A stretch of DNA of 64,000 bases from Phytophthora quininea (lineage: Eukaryota; Oomycota; Peronosporomycetes; Peronosporales; Peronosporaceae): the NCBI GenBank assembly GCA_011947345.1, contig JAAVTG010000039.1:1-64000 (forward strand), in the 5' to 3' direction. The notes under the pieces were generated by a model. The model had not been told where the DNA came from. It saw nothing but the letters and a program-made list of their open reading frames with translations, and ran no database searches. The position numbers and the translations under genes were made by a program. Below, piece after piece: positions 20,496 through 32,684 of this stretch; position 1 is the first letter of the stretch, and every line of letters begins with the position of its first letter.

Positions 20496-21992
20496 ATGGC
20501 AAGCAAGTCGACTCAAACCGTTCGCGTCGGCATCATTGGCGGTGGCGCCGCCGGCATCAGTACGTCGATGAACTTGCTTTGATGTTAGTTGTACGCCCGA
20601 CTCACCAAATCTGGTTTAACATCAATGCAGTCGCAGCCAAGACGCTACGAGACGTCGGCCACGACGTCGTGGTGTTTGAGAAGTCCGCCCACCTCGGTGG
20701 GATCTGGAAGTACGACGACGCCGCGGATGCACCGTCCTCTGTCCTGTACAAGGTATGCAACGTCGACGGTCTGCCGGATGCTGATCTCCATGCTGATCAA
20801 ACCCGTTTTGACATGGTGACAGTCCTTGCATACGAATCTACCGACGTCCGTCATGCAGCTCGACGACTTCTCGTTCGCTGAGGGACTACCCAGCTATCCG
20901 TCACACGCCGACGTGCTCGAGTACCTCCAGAGCTATGCCAAGCACTTCGGTGTCGATCAATTCGTCCGTTCCAACTCGAAGGTGTTGAGCGTCAAGAAAG
21001 TCGGCAGTGTGTGGAAGATCGGCGTGGACTCGAAAGACAAGGGGCAGTACGAGGAAGAGTTCGACCGCGTCGTGGTCTGCAATGGCCACTTTAACAAGCC
21101 TTCCCACGCTCCGATCAAGGGGATCGAGAACTTCAAGGGCACGGTCTCACATGCGCGCTCCTATCGGACTCCAGTTCCGTACGAGGGTAAGCGTGTGCTG
21201 ATCATCGGCCGCGGACCTTCGGGCCAAGATATTTCGCTGGAGCTTGCGGACAGCGGCGTCAAAGAGGTGTACGTCGCGGCGCTGGACTACGACCCGAGCG
21301 TTGTGGACAAGAAGGACAGCCGTATCCTGAAATCTGTTGTGGACTACATCGCTGAAGACGGCACGGTTGTTTTCGCGGACGGGTCATCGATCCCCGCTCC
21401 TGACGAAATCATGCACTGCACCGGTTACCTATACACCGTCAACGACTTCTTCCCGTCCAAGTTGTTGTTCCCTAAGACGACCGTCAACGGTGTGACCAAC
21501 GAAGTTGCTGAAGACCTCAGTGCTGCCACTGCAGAGGGGACCGCTGTGGCTCCTGCGTACAAGCACATATTCTCGATCGAGGACCCTACCGCCGTCTTTA
21601 TCGGTCTCCCGTTCGCCAACCTCCCGTTCCTGTGCTTCGAGCTCCAGTCCAAGTGGGCGGCTCGCGTGTTTGACGGTTCTGTTGCTCTCCCATCCAAGCA
21701 GGAGATGTACGAACACTTTTACCAAAGTGTTCGTGATCTTGACGGAGCCGCGAGAAAGCTACACTCGCTTAGCGGACTGCAGAAGGACTACTTCACGGAG
21801 CTGGCCGCTCGCTCTGGCACTGTCGTCGACGAGAACATCCACGAGATGTTCGAAGACGCTGCGTACCTGCGAGTTAACTTCCCGCACAACTTCCGAACGG
21901 CCGAGTTCCACAAAGACTCCGACGGCAAGTGGGTTCGCCGAATCAAGCCCATCGACGACCCCGCTGAGGAGCTTGTCAAGGTTTTTAGCTAG
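20496..21992 (+). CDS. Flavin-containing monooxygenase FMO1
   Basis: NADPH-dependent FMO, oxidising N or S in small nucleophiles. There are three exons: 20496-20559, 20631-20752 and 20823-21992, giving 451 residues with no break. Motifs: FAD-binding GxGxxG in VGIIGGGAAGI (residues 9-20), the FMO identity motif FxGxxxHxxxY (FKGTVSHARSY) and NADPH-binding GRGPSGQDIS. The C-terminus ends EELVKVFS. Intron 1 splits the codon after GGGAAGI and intron 2 follows the Tyr-Lys of VLYK; both positions are shared with FMO2 and FMO3. The physiological substrate is unknown. Confidence 0.92.
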
Positions 21993-22148
21993 GTCTCCAA
22001 TGTTGGTCCTGCACGTTGTGAAGCGTAACATGTAGCACGATCATTTCCTTTTTGATCTCCACATTCACCGCGACGTATGGTATGTGCCACGTAGCTCTGC
22101 GATTTGGAGAACTCTGTGTGGGCCAAACGCTTTGATTATCGTTAGCAG

Positions 22149-23429
22149 CTAGGGATATTCCAGCGAAAAGGAATCGAACGACTCACTGGAAAAAGAGAGC
22201 GATCTCCGTGGAGACCACTCGGGCTGCGTATCTCCATCCATGAGTCCCCACGTTATTCGTCCAGTATTGTTCGTATCACACGTGCTATTGGAGGCTGGAG
22301 TGTCCTTATCCAGCATGAGGTGCCTTACAATATCCACTGGCTGTTGTCTCCGCACGAAATCCAAGCAAGGGTGGCAGACAAACACTCGTTTCTTCTGAAT
22401 GGGTTGGCTTTTCTTGCTTTCGTCGAGCTCTTTAAATGTCCGTTCCTCTCGGCAAGTCGAGCAGATCGAGGCCAAACAAAGCACGCAGCTTCGCTGGTCA
22501 CTCTTCCCACGACTGGTTCGTCCAAATGCCGCCGTGCAGATCGAGCAATTTAAAGAATACCCCGTCAACTCTGTCGCTAGATCTCTCCTCCGTGCACTCT
22601 TCATGTTAGCCATACACCACTGCAACTTCTTAAGCTCTGCTAGCCGCGGCGAGTCAAAGAAGCCCAGCAGAGCTTGCCACGTCGAGTTCATCACAAACGA
22701 CTCCAAGATCTTGCCCTGGTCCTCTACATACTGCTGGATATACACGTCCACATCCCCGTCCTCTTGCTGTCGATACAGAGCTCCAAACATAAACTGACCA
22801 CGGATCATGGGTTTCGGAAGCGGCGGGCATTGTGTCAATGGCGCTGGTTGCAACAAGTCGTATCCGATCCTCTCTCCATCCGCACACGTAATGATCCCGG
22901 ACGCCGACAGAAGCACGTAGTCTCTCGGCTTGACCACTTTGCTCACCAGCCACGGCAGCTTGCTCGTCATGTAGTAGATCGCCAAGCTCTGGAAATACTT
23001 TTCCTCAGTAGGACCCACAAGTCTCGCGAGCATCGCCCCGCCAATGTCCTGATTGCCCAGCGTTGAGATGCGGACGCGCAGCGACTCGAACGTCGGGATG
23101 GCCATGCCGAACATGACCTCGTCCAACGCGGCCGGGATGGTGCCGACCATCAGCAGCACGATGGGGTCTTTCCAGTCGTCCTCGGGCAGGTGCAGGTCTG
23201 TCCGCACGTGTCGGATACGCTCCGAGTAGAGCGAGGCATTGCTCTGTGTCTTCTGCAGCTTCCAACGCGCGCTGTCGAGTGCCGAGTGGTGTCGCGGCTG
23301 CAGGCCGGCCAGCCGCTCGTCGTAGCTGTGCAGCGTGCGCTCCAGCAGCTGCAGCGACAGGTCGTGGCAGTGCTGCTGCTCCTCGAAGGTCAGTTGTAGC
23401 GGCTCGAACGGAGATTGCCCGTCCGCCAT
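22149..23429 (-). CDS. Lipid-binding (START-like) protein with degenerate FYVE finger
   Basis: An intact single exon. I start at 23429 (MADGQSPFEPLQLT), the usual start of this oomycete family; the frame stays open to 23579. Residues 1-270 look like a START/Bet v1-like lipid-binding domain, as in related oomycete proteins. Residues about 300-370 hold four Cys pairs (CSIC, CVLC, CSTC, CHPC) in FYVE-finger order. The WxxD, basic RHHCR and RVC signatures that bind PI3P are missing, so this is a FYVE-related finger that may not bind PI3P. The tail is Ser-rich (RRSLSFSSESFDSFSLEYP). It diverges from FMO2 over about 164 bp. Confidence 0.78.
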   Translation of the reverse strand: MADGQSPFEPLQLTFEEQQHCHDLSLQLLERTLHSYDERLAGLQPRHHSALDSARWKLQKTQSNASLYSERIRHVRTDLHLPEDDWKDPIVLLMVGTIPAALDEVMFGMAIPTFESLRVRISTLGNQDIGGAMLARLVGPTEEKYFQSLAIYYMTSKLPWLVSKVVKPRDYVLLSASGIITCADGERIGYDLLQPAPLTQCPPLPKPMIRGQFMFGALYRQQEDGDVDVYIQQYVEDQGKILESFVMNSTWQALLGFFDSPRLAELKKLQWCMANMKSARRRDLATELTGYSLNCSICTAAFGRTSRGKSDQRSCVLCLASICSTCREERTFKELDESKKSQPIQKKRVFVCHPCLDFVRRQQPVDIVRHLMLDKDTPASNSTCDTNNTGRITWGLMDGDTQPEWSPRRSLSFSSESFDSFSLEYP

Positions 23430-23593
23430 GCTGATGGCGATCGTCCAGCAGTGACAGGAACTGGACTCATGCCTGTCAGATGGTGACGAATTTCTTGCAG
23501 CTCTGCGATTGGCTAAATAGAAGAGCATACATTTCTCTAGTATAACTTTTCCTGAGCTCTGAGATGCGTGGCATTTCAAAAGCTGCTGCGGAG

Positions 23594-25188
23594 ATGGCGA
23601 AGCGCGTGGGGATTATCGGGGCGGCGCCGCCGGCATCAGTACGTTATGGTAGTGTGATTTACGTACCGGACACGTGTTAACCTACCCACGTTTGCTTGCT
23701 GTAGTTACCGCCAAATGTTTGCGTGAGGTGGGGCATGAGGTCGTCGTGTTCGAGAAGGCTGCCAATGTCGGAGGCGTCTGGAAGTACGACGAGGCTGCGG
23801 ACGCTGCGTCCTCGGTACTTTACAAGGTGAGAAGGGAGAAAACTGTATTGTACTAAGTGGAAGGTCATTGCTAACGGAGCTGTGCTTTCTAGTCACTGCA
23901 CACGAATCTGCCAACGTCGATCATGCAGCTGAAAGATCTGCCGTTCCAGGAGGGAGTCCCGAGCTTCCCGTCGCACGCTGAGGTGCTAACGTACTTGCAG
24001 AATTACTCGACCCACTTTGGGGTAGACGAGTTGGTGCGACTCAACACGGCGGTGACAGGGCTGGAGAAGGTCTCTGGGAAGTGGAAGATCAGCATCAACT
24101 CCAAGGAGAAGGCTGGTTACGTAGAGGAGTTCGATCGCATTGTGGTCTGCAACGGCCACTTCTCCAAACCTTCCTATGCGACGATCGAGGGGATTGACAA
24201 CTTCAAAGGAGAAGTCACCCACTCGCGATCCTACCGGACACCTGAGCCTTACAAGGGAAGGTAGGTTTGATCTTGGTGCATGATGCACATGGTTCTTGCG
24301 AATGCTAACCTTCGATGGTGTTGGTACAGCGTGTTCTCGTCATTGGACGTGGCCCGTCCGGCCAAGATATCTCCCTTGAGCTCGCTACCAATGGCGCAAA
24401 AGAGGTGATTGTTGCGACGCTGGACTTCGACCCCGACAGCGAGTCGAGAGACAAGCGGGTACTAAAGCCTGCAGTGGATTTCATCGCCAACGATGGAAAG
24501 GTTGTATTCACGGATGGCTCGACGATTGCCTCACCCGATGCGATCATGCATTGCACTGGATACCTGTACACGGCGAACGAGTTTTTCCCGTCACAGCTAC
24601 TGTTCCCGAAGGCTTTTACTCGTCCCAATAATTTGTCTGACGACGTTGCAGCCGATCTTGTTGAGTCTACGACCAAGGGAAGGGCTGTGGCTCCCATTTA
24701 CAAGCAGTTGTTTGCCATCGAGGACCCCACGGCTGCGTTCGTTGGGCTCCCATTCAGCAATCTCCCATTTCTTTGCTTCGAGCTCCAGGCGCGATGGATC
24801 GCTCGTGTGTTCATCGGATCTGTGGCACTTCCTTCCAAGCAGGAAATGTACAAGGAATTCTACGCTTACGTCAATAGTCTTGAAGGTGGTGTGCGAAAGC
24901 TGCACCAACTTGGGGCTCGCCAAAAGACTACTTTGCGTAAGTGATGCGGTGGTGCACGAAGGTGCCGGCTAGTACTGATTGTTTTGATTGGTTTTATGTT
25001 ATAGTGAGCTTGCTGCGTTCTCTAACACCAAGGTCGGTGAAGAAATCCACGAGATGTATGAAGATGCTCGCTACTTGCGAAACAACTTCCCATATTCCTA
25101 TCGCTCTGCCGAATTCCGTCAGGATTCGACAGGCAAGTGGGTTCGCCGCATTGTCGCCGACTCGGAACTCGTGCAGTCCTTTTCCTAA
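23594..25188 (+). CDS. Flavin-containing monooxygenase FMO2
   Basis: Paralogue of FMO1 with the same first two intron positions and two extra introns (about 24261-24330 after PEPYKGR, and about 24936-25005). Motifs: the N-terminal Rossmann motif, FKGEVTHSRSY (FMO identity) and GRGPSGQDIS. Two frame breaks, near 23627 (a G/C run inside the GxGxxG codons) and near 24918 (QK-DYF), each fit one missing base. The C-terminus (DSTGKWVRRIVADSELVQSFS) is full length. Confidence 0.87.
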
Positions 25189-25319
25189 GACAGTTATCCA
25201 CAAAAGGGGATGAACGAATCTATGGTCAATAGTAGCATTCCTCGTACAAGCGTGTTTACAATGCCGTCAAGTTCGCTAGTGTGAATTGAATTGCGACTCG
25301 GAAGAGCCAGCCCACATTC

Positions 25320-27470
25320 TCAAAAGCTAGCGCCGCCATGACGACGCTGCATTCGGTTTTCACCGGCCGCCACCTTGTGTTCGCGTTCTTGCAGACGGTC
25401 AAGATAATCAAAACGAACACCAGCGACCTTGCGAATGTTAGCCCGTGCCTTCCAGTCCTGGAGTCTTTCAGCCTGGACATGCGCTTCCTCAAACTCGTGA
25501 AGAAGAGTCTGCGTGCGTTCGTATCGTACTGCACGACGCACACGACGTGCATCCTCCTCAATCGCAGTGAGGGGTTTGCCGTCGCGCAGTATCGTGAAAG
25601 AGCCATCGTTGGTTTCTGCTTTCAGTGATGGTGGTGCCCGGTAAAGAGGACTGTACGCTTCGTTAGTAGTCGTTTGAAAACGTTCAAGTGGCGGCTGATA
25701 CAAACCGCTATCGACGTTAGTGCCGTTGCCACCAACTCCCACACGAGTCCAATCGGTGCGCTCCTGACGTCGATGCCAGAACCGATCGGACGACATTGGC
25801 GTTGATATCGCTACCGTCGGGCCATTCACCGCACGACGTCGCCGGGCGACGATCGAGCTCAAGTTGCAACGTCGACGGAGTTTGTGGGAGCGAGTGTTTT
25901 CGATGCACGACTTTGGCCGTGGAGTTGAGGGATCCGACCAGGTTGCAACCTTTAACTGCAGCCGCGGTGCGTTTGCATAACTGTTCCGGAAGACAACCAC
26001 CAATAGAGCGACTTTCGACAGGTAATTGTGGTGTCTCGTGAATGAAGTTCTTTCGCTGGGCAAACAGCGGATCGACTTCTTCACGAGGTGTCAACTCAAC
26101 CGTTCGCTTGGCGTGCAGTGCTGCAAGCACCTTCTTGCGCCCATTGTCTAGCATATCTGTCGGAACTTCCCGTTCTATAGCGGCAAAGTATTGAACGAAC
26201 TCGCGCAAACTGATCCGCTCGTCGCCATTTTGGTCCATGATCTGTATCATCTCGCGCATATCACTCGTGGGGATGGCATCCTCGAGCTGCAAAAAGCCGC
26301 GGCCTAAAGCGTGCTCCACCTCGTCGTACGATAGAAAACTATCATTGTCAGAGTCCACGTTTTTGAAAGCGTACGAAAGGAGCTGCTCTGGTTTGCCACC
26401 GTGAACGCCCAGCGCCTGCCCGTGCTTTCGGTAGATCTCATCCGTAATTTGTTTCCGTAGCTGCTGCATACGCCTGCGTAAGCGTGGCGACAGCTCCAGT
26501 GGAGTTCGGTACTTGACCTCAACGGAAGAGCTAGGGTCACGAGCTGGCCCGGTGGGGTCTTTGACTGGGCTATAAGCGCTGGTCGTTGGTTGTTTTGCAT
26601 CAGTGATTGTTGTTGGTGAAAACATGTGCGTGAACTCCTGGAAAGCCACCGTGTTGTCTCCGTTCACATCCGCACTACGGTAGAGTGCTCGAGTCTCTTC
26701 TGGCGTCAAATCACCTCAGAAGCTTCCACCATGTCGTGGAAGCGTTGCGCCGAAATCATTCCGTTGCCGTCGTGGTCAAATGCGCGGAAGACAGCGCGCA
26801 TTGAGCCGTATTTTTCCATAAAGACGCCGTAAAGCTTAGCTCTGGTGCGGTTCAAAAGCTCTTGTTCTTTGTTGTCCGAAGTCTTGTGCTGATGTAGCTT
26901 TGAATGCCCACTGTGGTCATCTTGTGCGTTGTTACAACTTTGCAGTTCGGGAAGCTGTGCGCTTGCTGGTTGCTCAGATACCTTTTCTCCAAGTCTTCGA
27001 TGTGGGCTGTCAGTGGTTGCTTCCTCACAACTGCAGTTGCTTCTAGTGGTGTCAGTCGAGTTGTTCGAAGCTTTTATTCGTCTCTTCTCAGTCCGCAGAA
27101 CAAGAGGCATCATCGTATTTGGCGCAGCAACCCGTGACAGTCTCTGTGGCGAGTCAATAGTCGCTTTCATGGCGGCAACATTCGTCTCACAAACGCGATC
27201 CAGAGCGGAAGCTGTGTCTAAAGAGGCTGACCTGGAGCCTTCCTTTGACAGTGGACTGCACTTGGAAGCGTTTGTTGCACCGACTTGCAGACGCTTGCGC
27301 TGACGAGCAGGAAATTCAGCATGGAAAGTATTTCCAGTTCCACCTCCCATGGCAGCGGCACCTGCGGACATCGAGGCCATAGCCTGGGGAGACTTGGGGC
27401 TGTCATATTGGCACCGAAAGTTGCTGCGGTGCAGAGCTGTCGGCATGACACTAACAAAGTAGCACGGCAC
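25320..27470 (-). CDS. Four-EF-hand calcium-binding protein
   Basis: The N-terminal 200 residues are Ser/Thr/Arg-rich and disordered. Four EF-hand loops follow: DHDGNGMISAQRF (near 26770), DVNGDNTVAFQEF (near 26650), DSDNDSFLSYDEV (near 26340) and DQNGDERISLREF (near 26220). The pairing 1-2 and 3-4 suggests two calcium lobes, as in calmodulin-like sensors. After about 26000 the protein is again low complexity and ends in a basic helical tail (RANIRKVAGVRFDYLDRL). Frame breaks near 26706 (one missing base) and between about 25750 and 25850. The start could be 27470 or 27446. No kinase or other enzymatic domain is present. Confidence 0.75.
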
Positions 27471-27674
27471 GAAAATGTGCTTACCGCCAGAGTACCATAG
27501 ACCGCGGCGCCTAAAAATATGACGATGATTTCCTCAGCAACACTCGAGCTAAATTAACTGATCACTCCTTACCCGACCATCGCCGATTGGTTCTCTCTCG
27601 TTTCTTGGCTGGCGTCTTGATCAGCATATTTCATCCTTGACCGGGTCTTTGGACGAATCGTGCGCCTTCTGTAA

Positions 27675-30228
27675 TTAAACCGTCGATGCAAGCGCCGCAG
27701 TTTTTCCCGGTCGCTTTCGCTTGCGCTTCTGCGGGGTTTTCTGGTGGTTGTCTGGGCACCGTAGCACAGTCGTGTGTTGCCGAAGTGCTTCGACCTCTGC
27801 GGCAGCTTCATCCTGCCTGGCCCGACGTTTAGGAAACGATCGCTCCAGCTCTCTCGCGAGATTCTGATCAAACCTTACACGGCCACGATGGGCCCGCGTC
27901 GGGCCAACAGTGCAGGGACGAGACCCATCCGCTACTCCTCGAGGCAATAAACGGCCTTCGCTAACTGCAATCCACTCGACCGTGTCTTCCGCCCACAGCG
28001 AGAAGCGCAACAACAAAAATTTTGGGATCGCCGTTGGGTTTTCCGAGTACATGTCGATAATTTCTCCGTAGTTCCAACATCCGCTGCGATCCAGCACATC
28101 CACTACATCGCCGACGTTAACGCTCAACGCAAACTCCACCGATGCCGCAACAGCGAGCGAACAATTCTCAGCAACATTGCCACGTAAGCTGTAAGCTATG
28201 AGGTCGTAGGGGACGCTGTTTACCTGGACACCACGAGGTTGGCGAGCAGGTACTCCATTAGAAGTCGGCACAATATCCTCAGCACTTTCGCCCGGTGGGC
28301 ACATTTGCAAATAAATATCCTCTAGCTCACGCGCTGCAGCAGCTTCACCTTCCAAGATTTGTGCACACTGGATACTGCACGCTGCTCGTTCGTAGACGAG
28401 CTGCGCAGTTCGCCAGTTATACATGGATAGCGGGACCAGTTTAGCCAGTGAGGCAGCAAGCATTTGCGAAATCTCATCTTGCTCGACGCTGCTACCAAAA
28501 GATGGGAGATCGCCATTGATTTCGCTATTCAATAGCGTAGCTCGATGTAGATCGTCCGAGTTGCCACCAGCTCCTTCATCATCACCATCACTTGGGTCAG
28601 AAAGCTCGTTTGTTTGTTGTAGTTGTAGTTCGTATTGTTGTTGATGATGACGCTCCATTTCTTCTCGCCAGCGAACCTGAACAGCACTGCGGTTCAAAGA
28701 GGCAGGATGAACGACAGAGAAATCTGGTTCCTGATTCTTGCGGAACTTCCAAAGTCCTAGTGATGCTGGGTGGAGCTGATGACACGGAAAACATGGCATC
28801 ACTTCCTCGTCAAACTCCACGTGCTGCTCTGCTGCGTCTACAATGACCTGGTCAGTAGATGCTTGAGATTGACGTCTCATCGAAGGAGTTGGCGGTGTTG
28901 CCGGTGGTGACGGATCGACGTTGCAAGCCTTGACACGGTCCTCCAGACGGTCTTTAAATTCTTGGAATAGATCATCGTCGTATCCATACACAAGGTCGCG
29001 ATGCGATAGCAATGGTTCTTCTGCTTCACCGTTCTTGCGCTTCTTCTTCATCTTGACCACTTGACTTTTAAGAGTTTCTCCAACCGAGTTAATTCGATTT
29101 TGTTCTGCAAGATAATCTTTTCTTCCCACACATCATGGTAATTGCGTCCACGACGGAGAGGGACATTTAAGGAGGTAGTACTTGTGTCGGAGGCATCCGC
29201 ATACATAGTTTCTAACAGTGCTTGCTCCTTCTCCGGGCCAGGTACCCCGGAAGCCGCCCCGGAATAAGTAGCAAACGTTTTAGCGCACTCTTTGCGCCAT
29301 CGCACAAGATTGTCCAGGTCACTTTGAGCTAGCGGTGCAAAATACGGGTCACAGTCCTCCCACCGCCACGGCGTACCCTCAGGGTTCGATGGATACAAAT
29401 GTGATGCATCCGCATCAGGGTAGACAGGAGAAGGTGGAGGGCTTGCACCTTCCTCGACGTCAGCTCCATTCTCGTGAGAATGCCCATTGGCCGTGATGCT
29501 GAGCTTCTCTTCAGCAACAAGCGACGCTCCTTGATCCTTTTGCGCCTCCTTTATCTTCTCCATAGTCCTGCTTCGAGCCGTCGAATAGCTCAATTTCTTC
29601 CGTCGCTTCCGCTTGCTTACTGCGCGAATTGCCACCTCCTTTGCGCCTGCTTCAGGTGTGGCTGCTTCAGCATCTTCCGACGTGTTTTTAATGGGGATAT
29701 TTTCTTTATCCCAGGAGACGAATCAATCGAAGCAGCTCGAATGCTACGCGCCGTTTCGATACTGCCATCGCTGGAGAAGGGACAGAGCTCAATCGGCACT
29801 TCATCTACTGGAAAGACCATGTCCCCGCCAGCGATATGAACGCCAGGAGTCGGCACAGAGTGCTGCATAATCTCGGCCACTTCCTCCAACACTGCAGCTC
29901 GCTTCTCCTCCGCAACTTTTAGACCCCCATTGCACAGCTTCTCCTCGGTATATCCATTAGCTTGACCTTGCTGGTCCCCAATCTCTCTTACAGTACCGGT
30001 AGTATCATCTCCAGCCACCTCCACAGTCTCAGCAACGCCATTTGCTAGCGATTCAGTCTCTTGTACAGTCCAGACCTCCTCCTGGTCAGTCGATTTAACC
30101 CCGTTACTGTCTGGAGGGTTATTATCTCCATTCTCTTTCCCTGTTTTGGTCTCAGCTGCGCCCATTGTCTCTTTCTGCACGCTCTTGGTCTCTGGCGCTG
30201 CTTCTTGCTGGCTCTGCACGTCGCTCAT
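27675..30228 (-). CDS. Large nuclear-type protein with Tudor/MBT-like domain
   Basis: About 830 residues over three blocks: 30228-29690 (acidic, Gln/Glu-rich), 29690-29070 (Lys/Arg patch SKRKRRKK, then PWRWEDCDPYFAPLA) and 29070-27675. Near the C-terminus, GDVVDVLDRSGCWNYGEIIDM, LLLRFSLWAEDTVEWI and SEGRLLPRG have the spacing of a Tudor-knot/MBT-like barrel, which reads methylated histones or other proteins. The ending is a Lys/Arg nuclear-localisation-like tail (QKRKRKRPGK). Both frame breaks sit in runs of A on the coding strand (near 29693 and 29066) and each is cured by one more A, so the three blocks are one gene. The exact function is not recognised. Confidence 0.6.
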
Positions 30229-30422
30229 CGCCTGCATACAGACGTGTGGCCCACTGCGTACACCTTCACGTCCGGTACACGCAGCGCTTCCACTCGCAGA
30301 CGCTGTCCCTTCCTTGGTAGCCGCGACGTTGATCCAGGGGGATCGAATAGTGGTATACAAAACGCAAGTTAAACGAGATGCATTTTTCCAGCGACTTGCT
30401 ACTCGCTAAGTACGAAAACGAT

Positions 30423-32396
30423 CTAGAGCAAGTCGACTTCAGATGGCTTCGCTTTCTTCGTCTCCACTACGTCGGACTCGTCTGACGTTCTGCTGCGTTT
30501 GTGCGAAGGTGACTGGGGAGCAGCATCCACCTCCATCATCTCGAATCCGTCGTCGTCATCGTCCTCGGCTAGAGCGGAAGCTGCTGCCAGTTTGAGCGCT
30601 GCCTGCTTGGCCTCCTCCTCCTTCAAATCTGCAGCCAGTGCCGCAACGTCGCCGCCCAAAGCGAACAGCTCCGTGGCCTCCTCGCCAAACTCTTCTTCGT
30701 CGCGATGCAGTACGCGGATGTTGCAGCGGAAGTCTTGCGAGAAGTCCTCGATGGACACGGTCGTGTCGTGCTGGATCCCTTTGCCAGGCAGGTCCGCGAG
30801 CTTCTTCTCGAGGTTGACGGCCAGGCTCGTCTCAGCGTCTTCACCTTCCTCGTAGATCGTGTTGGCGCCTAGCGAAACCGTCGGTTCATTGACGCCCAGC
30901 TTCTTCTTGAGCACCTGGCTCACCAAATCACGCAGCAGCATCCGCTTCGTGTCCACCGCCAGCTCGACCGTGTGCTTGGAACACACGTAGCACTGTGGGT
31001 TCGGCTTGTTTAGCGCGCTCGGGGCTAGAAGAATACCTCGAGCGTTCCACACCCGGTTGCAGTACGTGTACTTGCACGCTTCACTCACCGGTTTAGCTGC
31101 TTGCAGGATGCGGAATGCCTCGAGGACCTGTAAACCCGCGACGATGGCGTTGGTCGTCGCGATGGCCGGGATGATGTTCCCAGCAATACCCTTGCAGCTG
31201 TACAGAGACTCCATGGTAATGGAGAACACGGACGCACGCAGATTGGCCGCTGCAGTGACAAACTCCATCGCAGTGGCGTCATCCTTGTCAAACTCGTAGC
31301 TTCCTAGATTGGTGCGAGATTGCTCACTGCTCAGGATACGAACAATGCACGACACGAAGCGCGTCACGCACTCTGCAACACTCCAGACGTCACGGTCGTT
31401 CCAGACCTTTCCGTTCGCCGCTTGCTTCTTGGACGCCTCTTCATTGAGCGTAAGGGCTTGCACAATGTTGGCGCCCATGATATCTTCCAAGATCAGTGGC
31501 TCTGGACGCTTAGCGGCCCCCTTGTACACCTTCATCTCGAGTCGCTTTTTGATCTCAAAGTCAAACAGCCCGCGGAAGACATTGCACGCGTACTCCTGCA
31601 GCTTGGCCACGTCGTCGTAGTTCATATCCGATGACCGAGTCACCAAATCCATAAACGCTGACTTGTCCTCATTCTGCGGGTCTTCCCAGAGCATCGAGTC
31701 TTCCGTCTTCCCGAACAGCAACTTGTAACACTCCTTGGCCCAGACGATGCAATGCACCATCTTCTCCGGGGTGCTGCGGATCGTGCAGATCGGGTACTGC
31801 TTCTGCGTGACCTTGGGGTGCACTCATAGCATTCTGTCTCGCCCTTCTTGATGACCGTGACCTGGCCCAAGTACCCCGTGGTGCCGCTCTCAATGAGCGG
31901 TGTGTTGTGGCCAGACACAGGCGATTCACGTGCTTCCGCGCATCCACATTGTCCAGCGCATTGAGCACTAGCGCGAACTGCTGGAAGTACTCGATGCCAA
32001 ACTGGCTGCTCTTGATGTTGCCGTGGTAGGCCGTGATTTTGGCGTTGGGGTTGAAGCTCGTGGCGATCTCCTTGGCCACCAGCGCCTTGGACTGGCCCAC
32101 GTGGTGCGAGCGGAACAGGAACTGGCGGTTCAGATTCGACACGTCGATCGTGTCCAGGTCGATGAGTTCGATGTTGACGAAGCCGCTCAGCACCAGGTTC
32201 TTGAGCAGCTCGCAGCCAATGCCTCCGGCCCCAACGACCAGGATCTTGGCGCTCTGCACCTTGTTCCGCACCTCCTCTCCCTGCGTAGAGCATACCTACA
32301 CGTTAGCATCTCCTTCTTCATGCATTATCACTTATTTAAAGCCGCATATCGCTGCTGTAGCGAACGCACCAGCACCGTCGCCAAGCTTCCCGCCAT
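30423..32396 (-). CDS. UBA2: SUMO-activating enzyme subunit 2
   Basis: The catalytic half of the SUMO E1, working with SAE1/AOS1. Exon 1 is only 21 nt (32376-32396, MAGSLAT); the intron ends at 32281 and exon 2 continues with [20 protein letters not shown]. The ATP/Rossmann motif is [29 protein letters not shown] is the adenylation signature. The catalytic Cys is in [10 protein letters not shown] (near 31790). Zinc Cys pairs are CYEC and CYVC. The C-terminus has an acidic patch ([13 protein letters not shown]) and a basic nuclear signal (SHKRSR, KKAKPS). Two frame breaks, near 31905 and 31830, each fit one missing base. Confidence 0.92.
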
Positions 32397-32684
32397 GGTT
32401 ACTCTTCCGATATGAACGCCTATGTTATTGCATGAACCCGCTATCTTTCATATTTCACGTGGCGGAAGCCCCCATTCTGACTTTTCTCGGGAGTCGGTAC
32501 AGGTGACCGCGAGCAGCTCAGTGCGGCCGCCGTCTCCCCTTCTGCGCCCTCTGGCTGCGGCTACAGACTCCTCCTCGCTCCCGTGGCTCCCTCTCGACGC
32601 AGGCAGGACGCTTCTTATCTCGGGATCGGGCGGAAACGGCTCTGCAGACGCGAAGCACTCCAGGACCTATAATCCTAGCCTACT

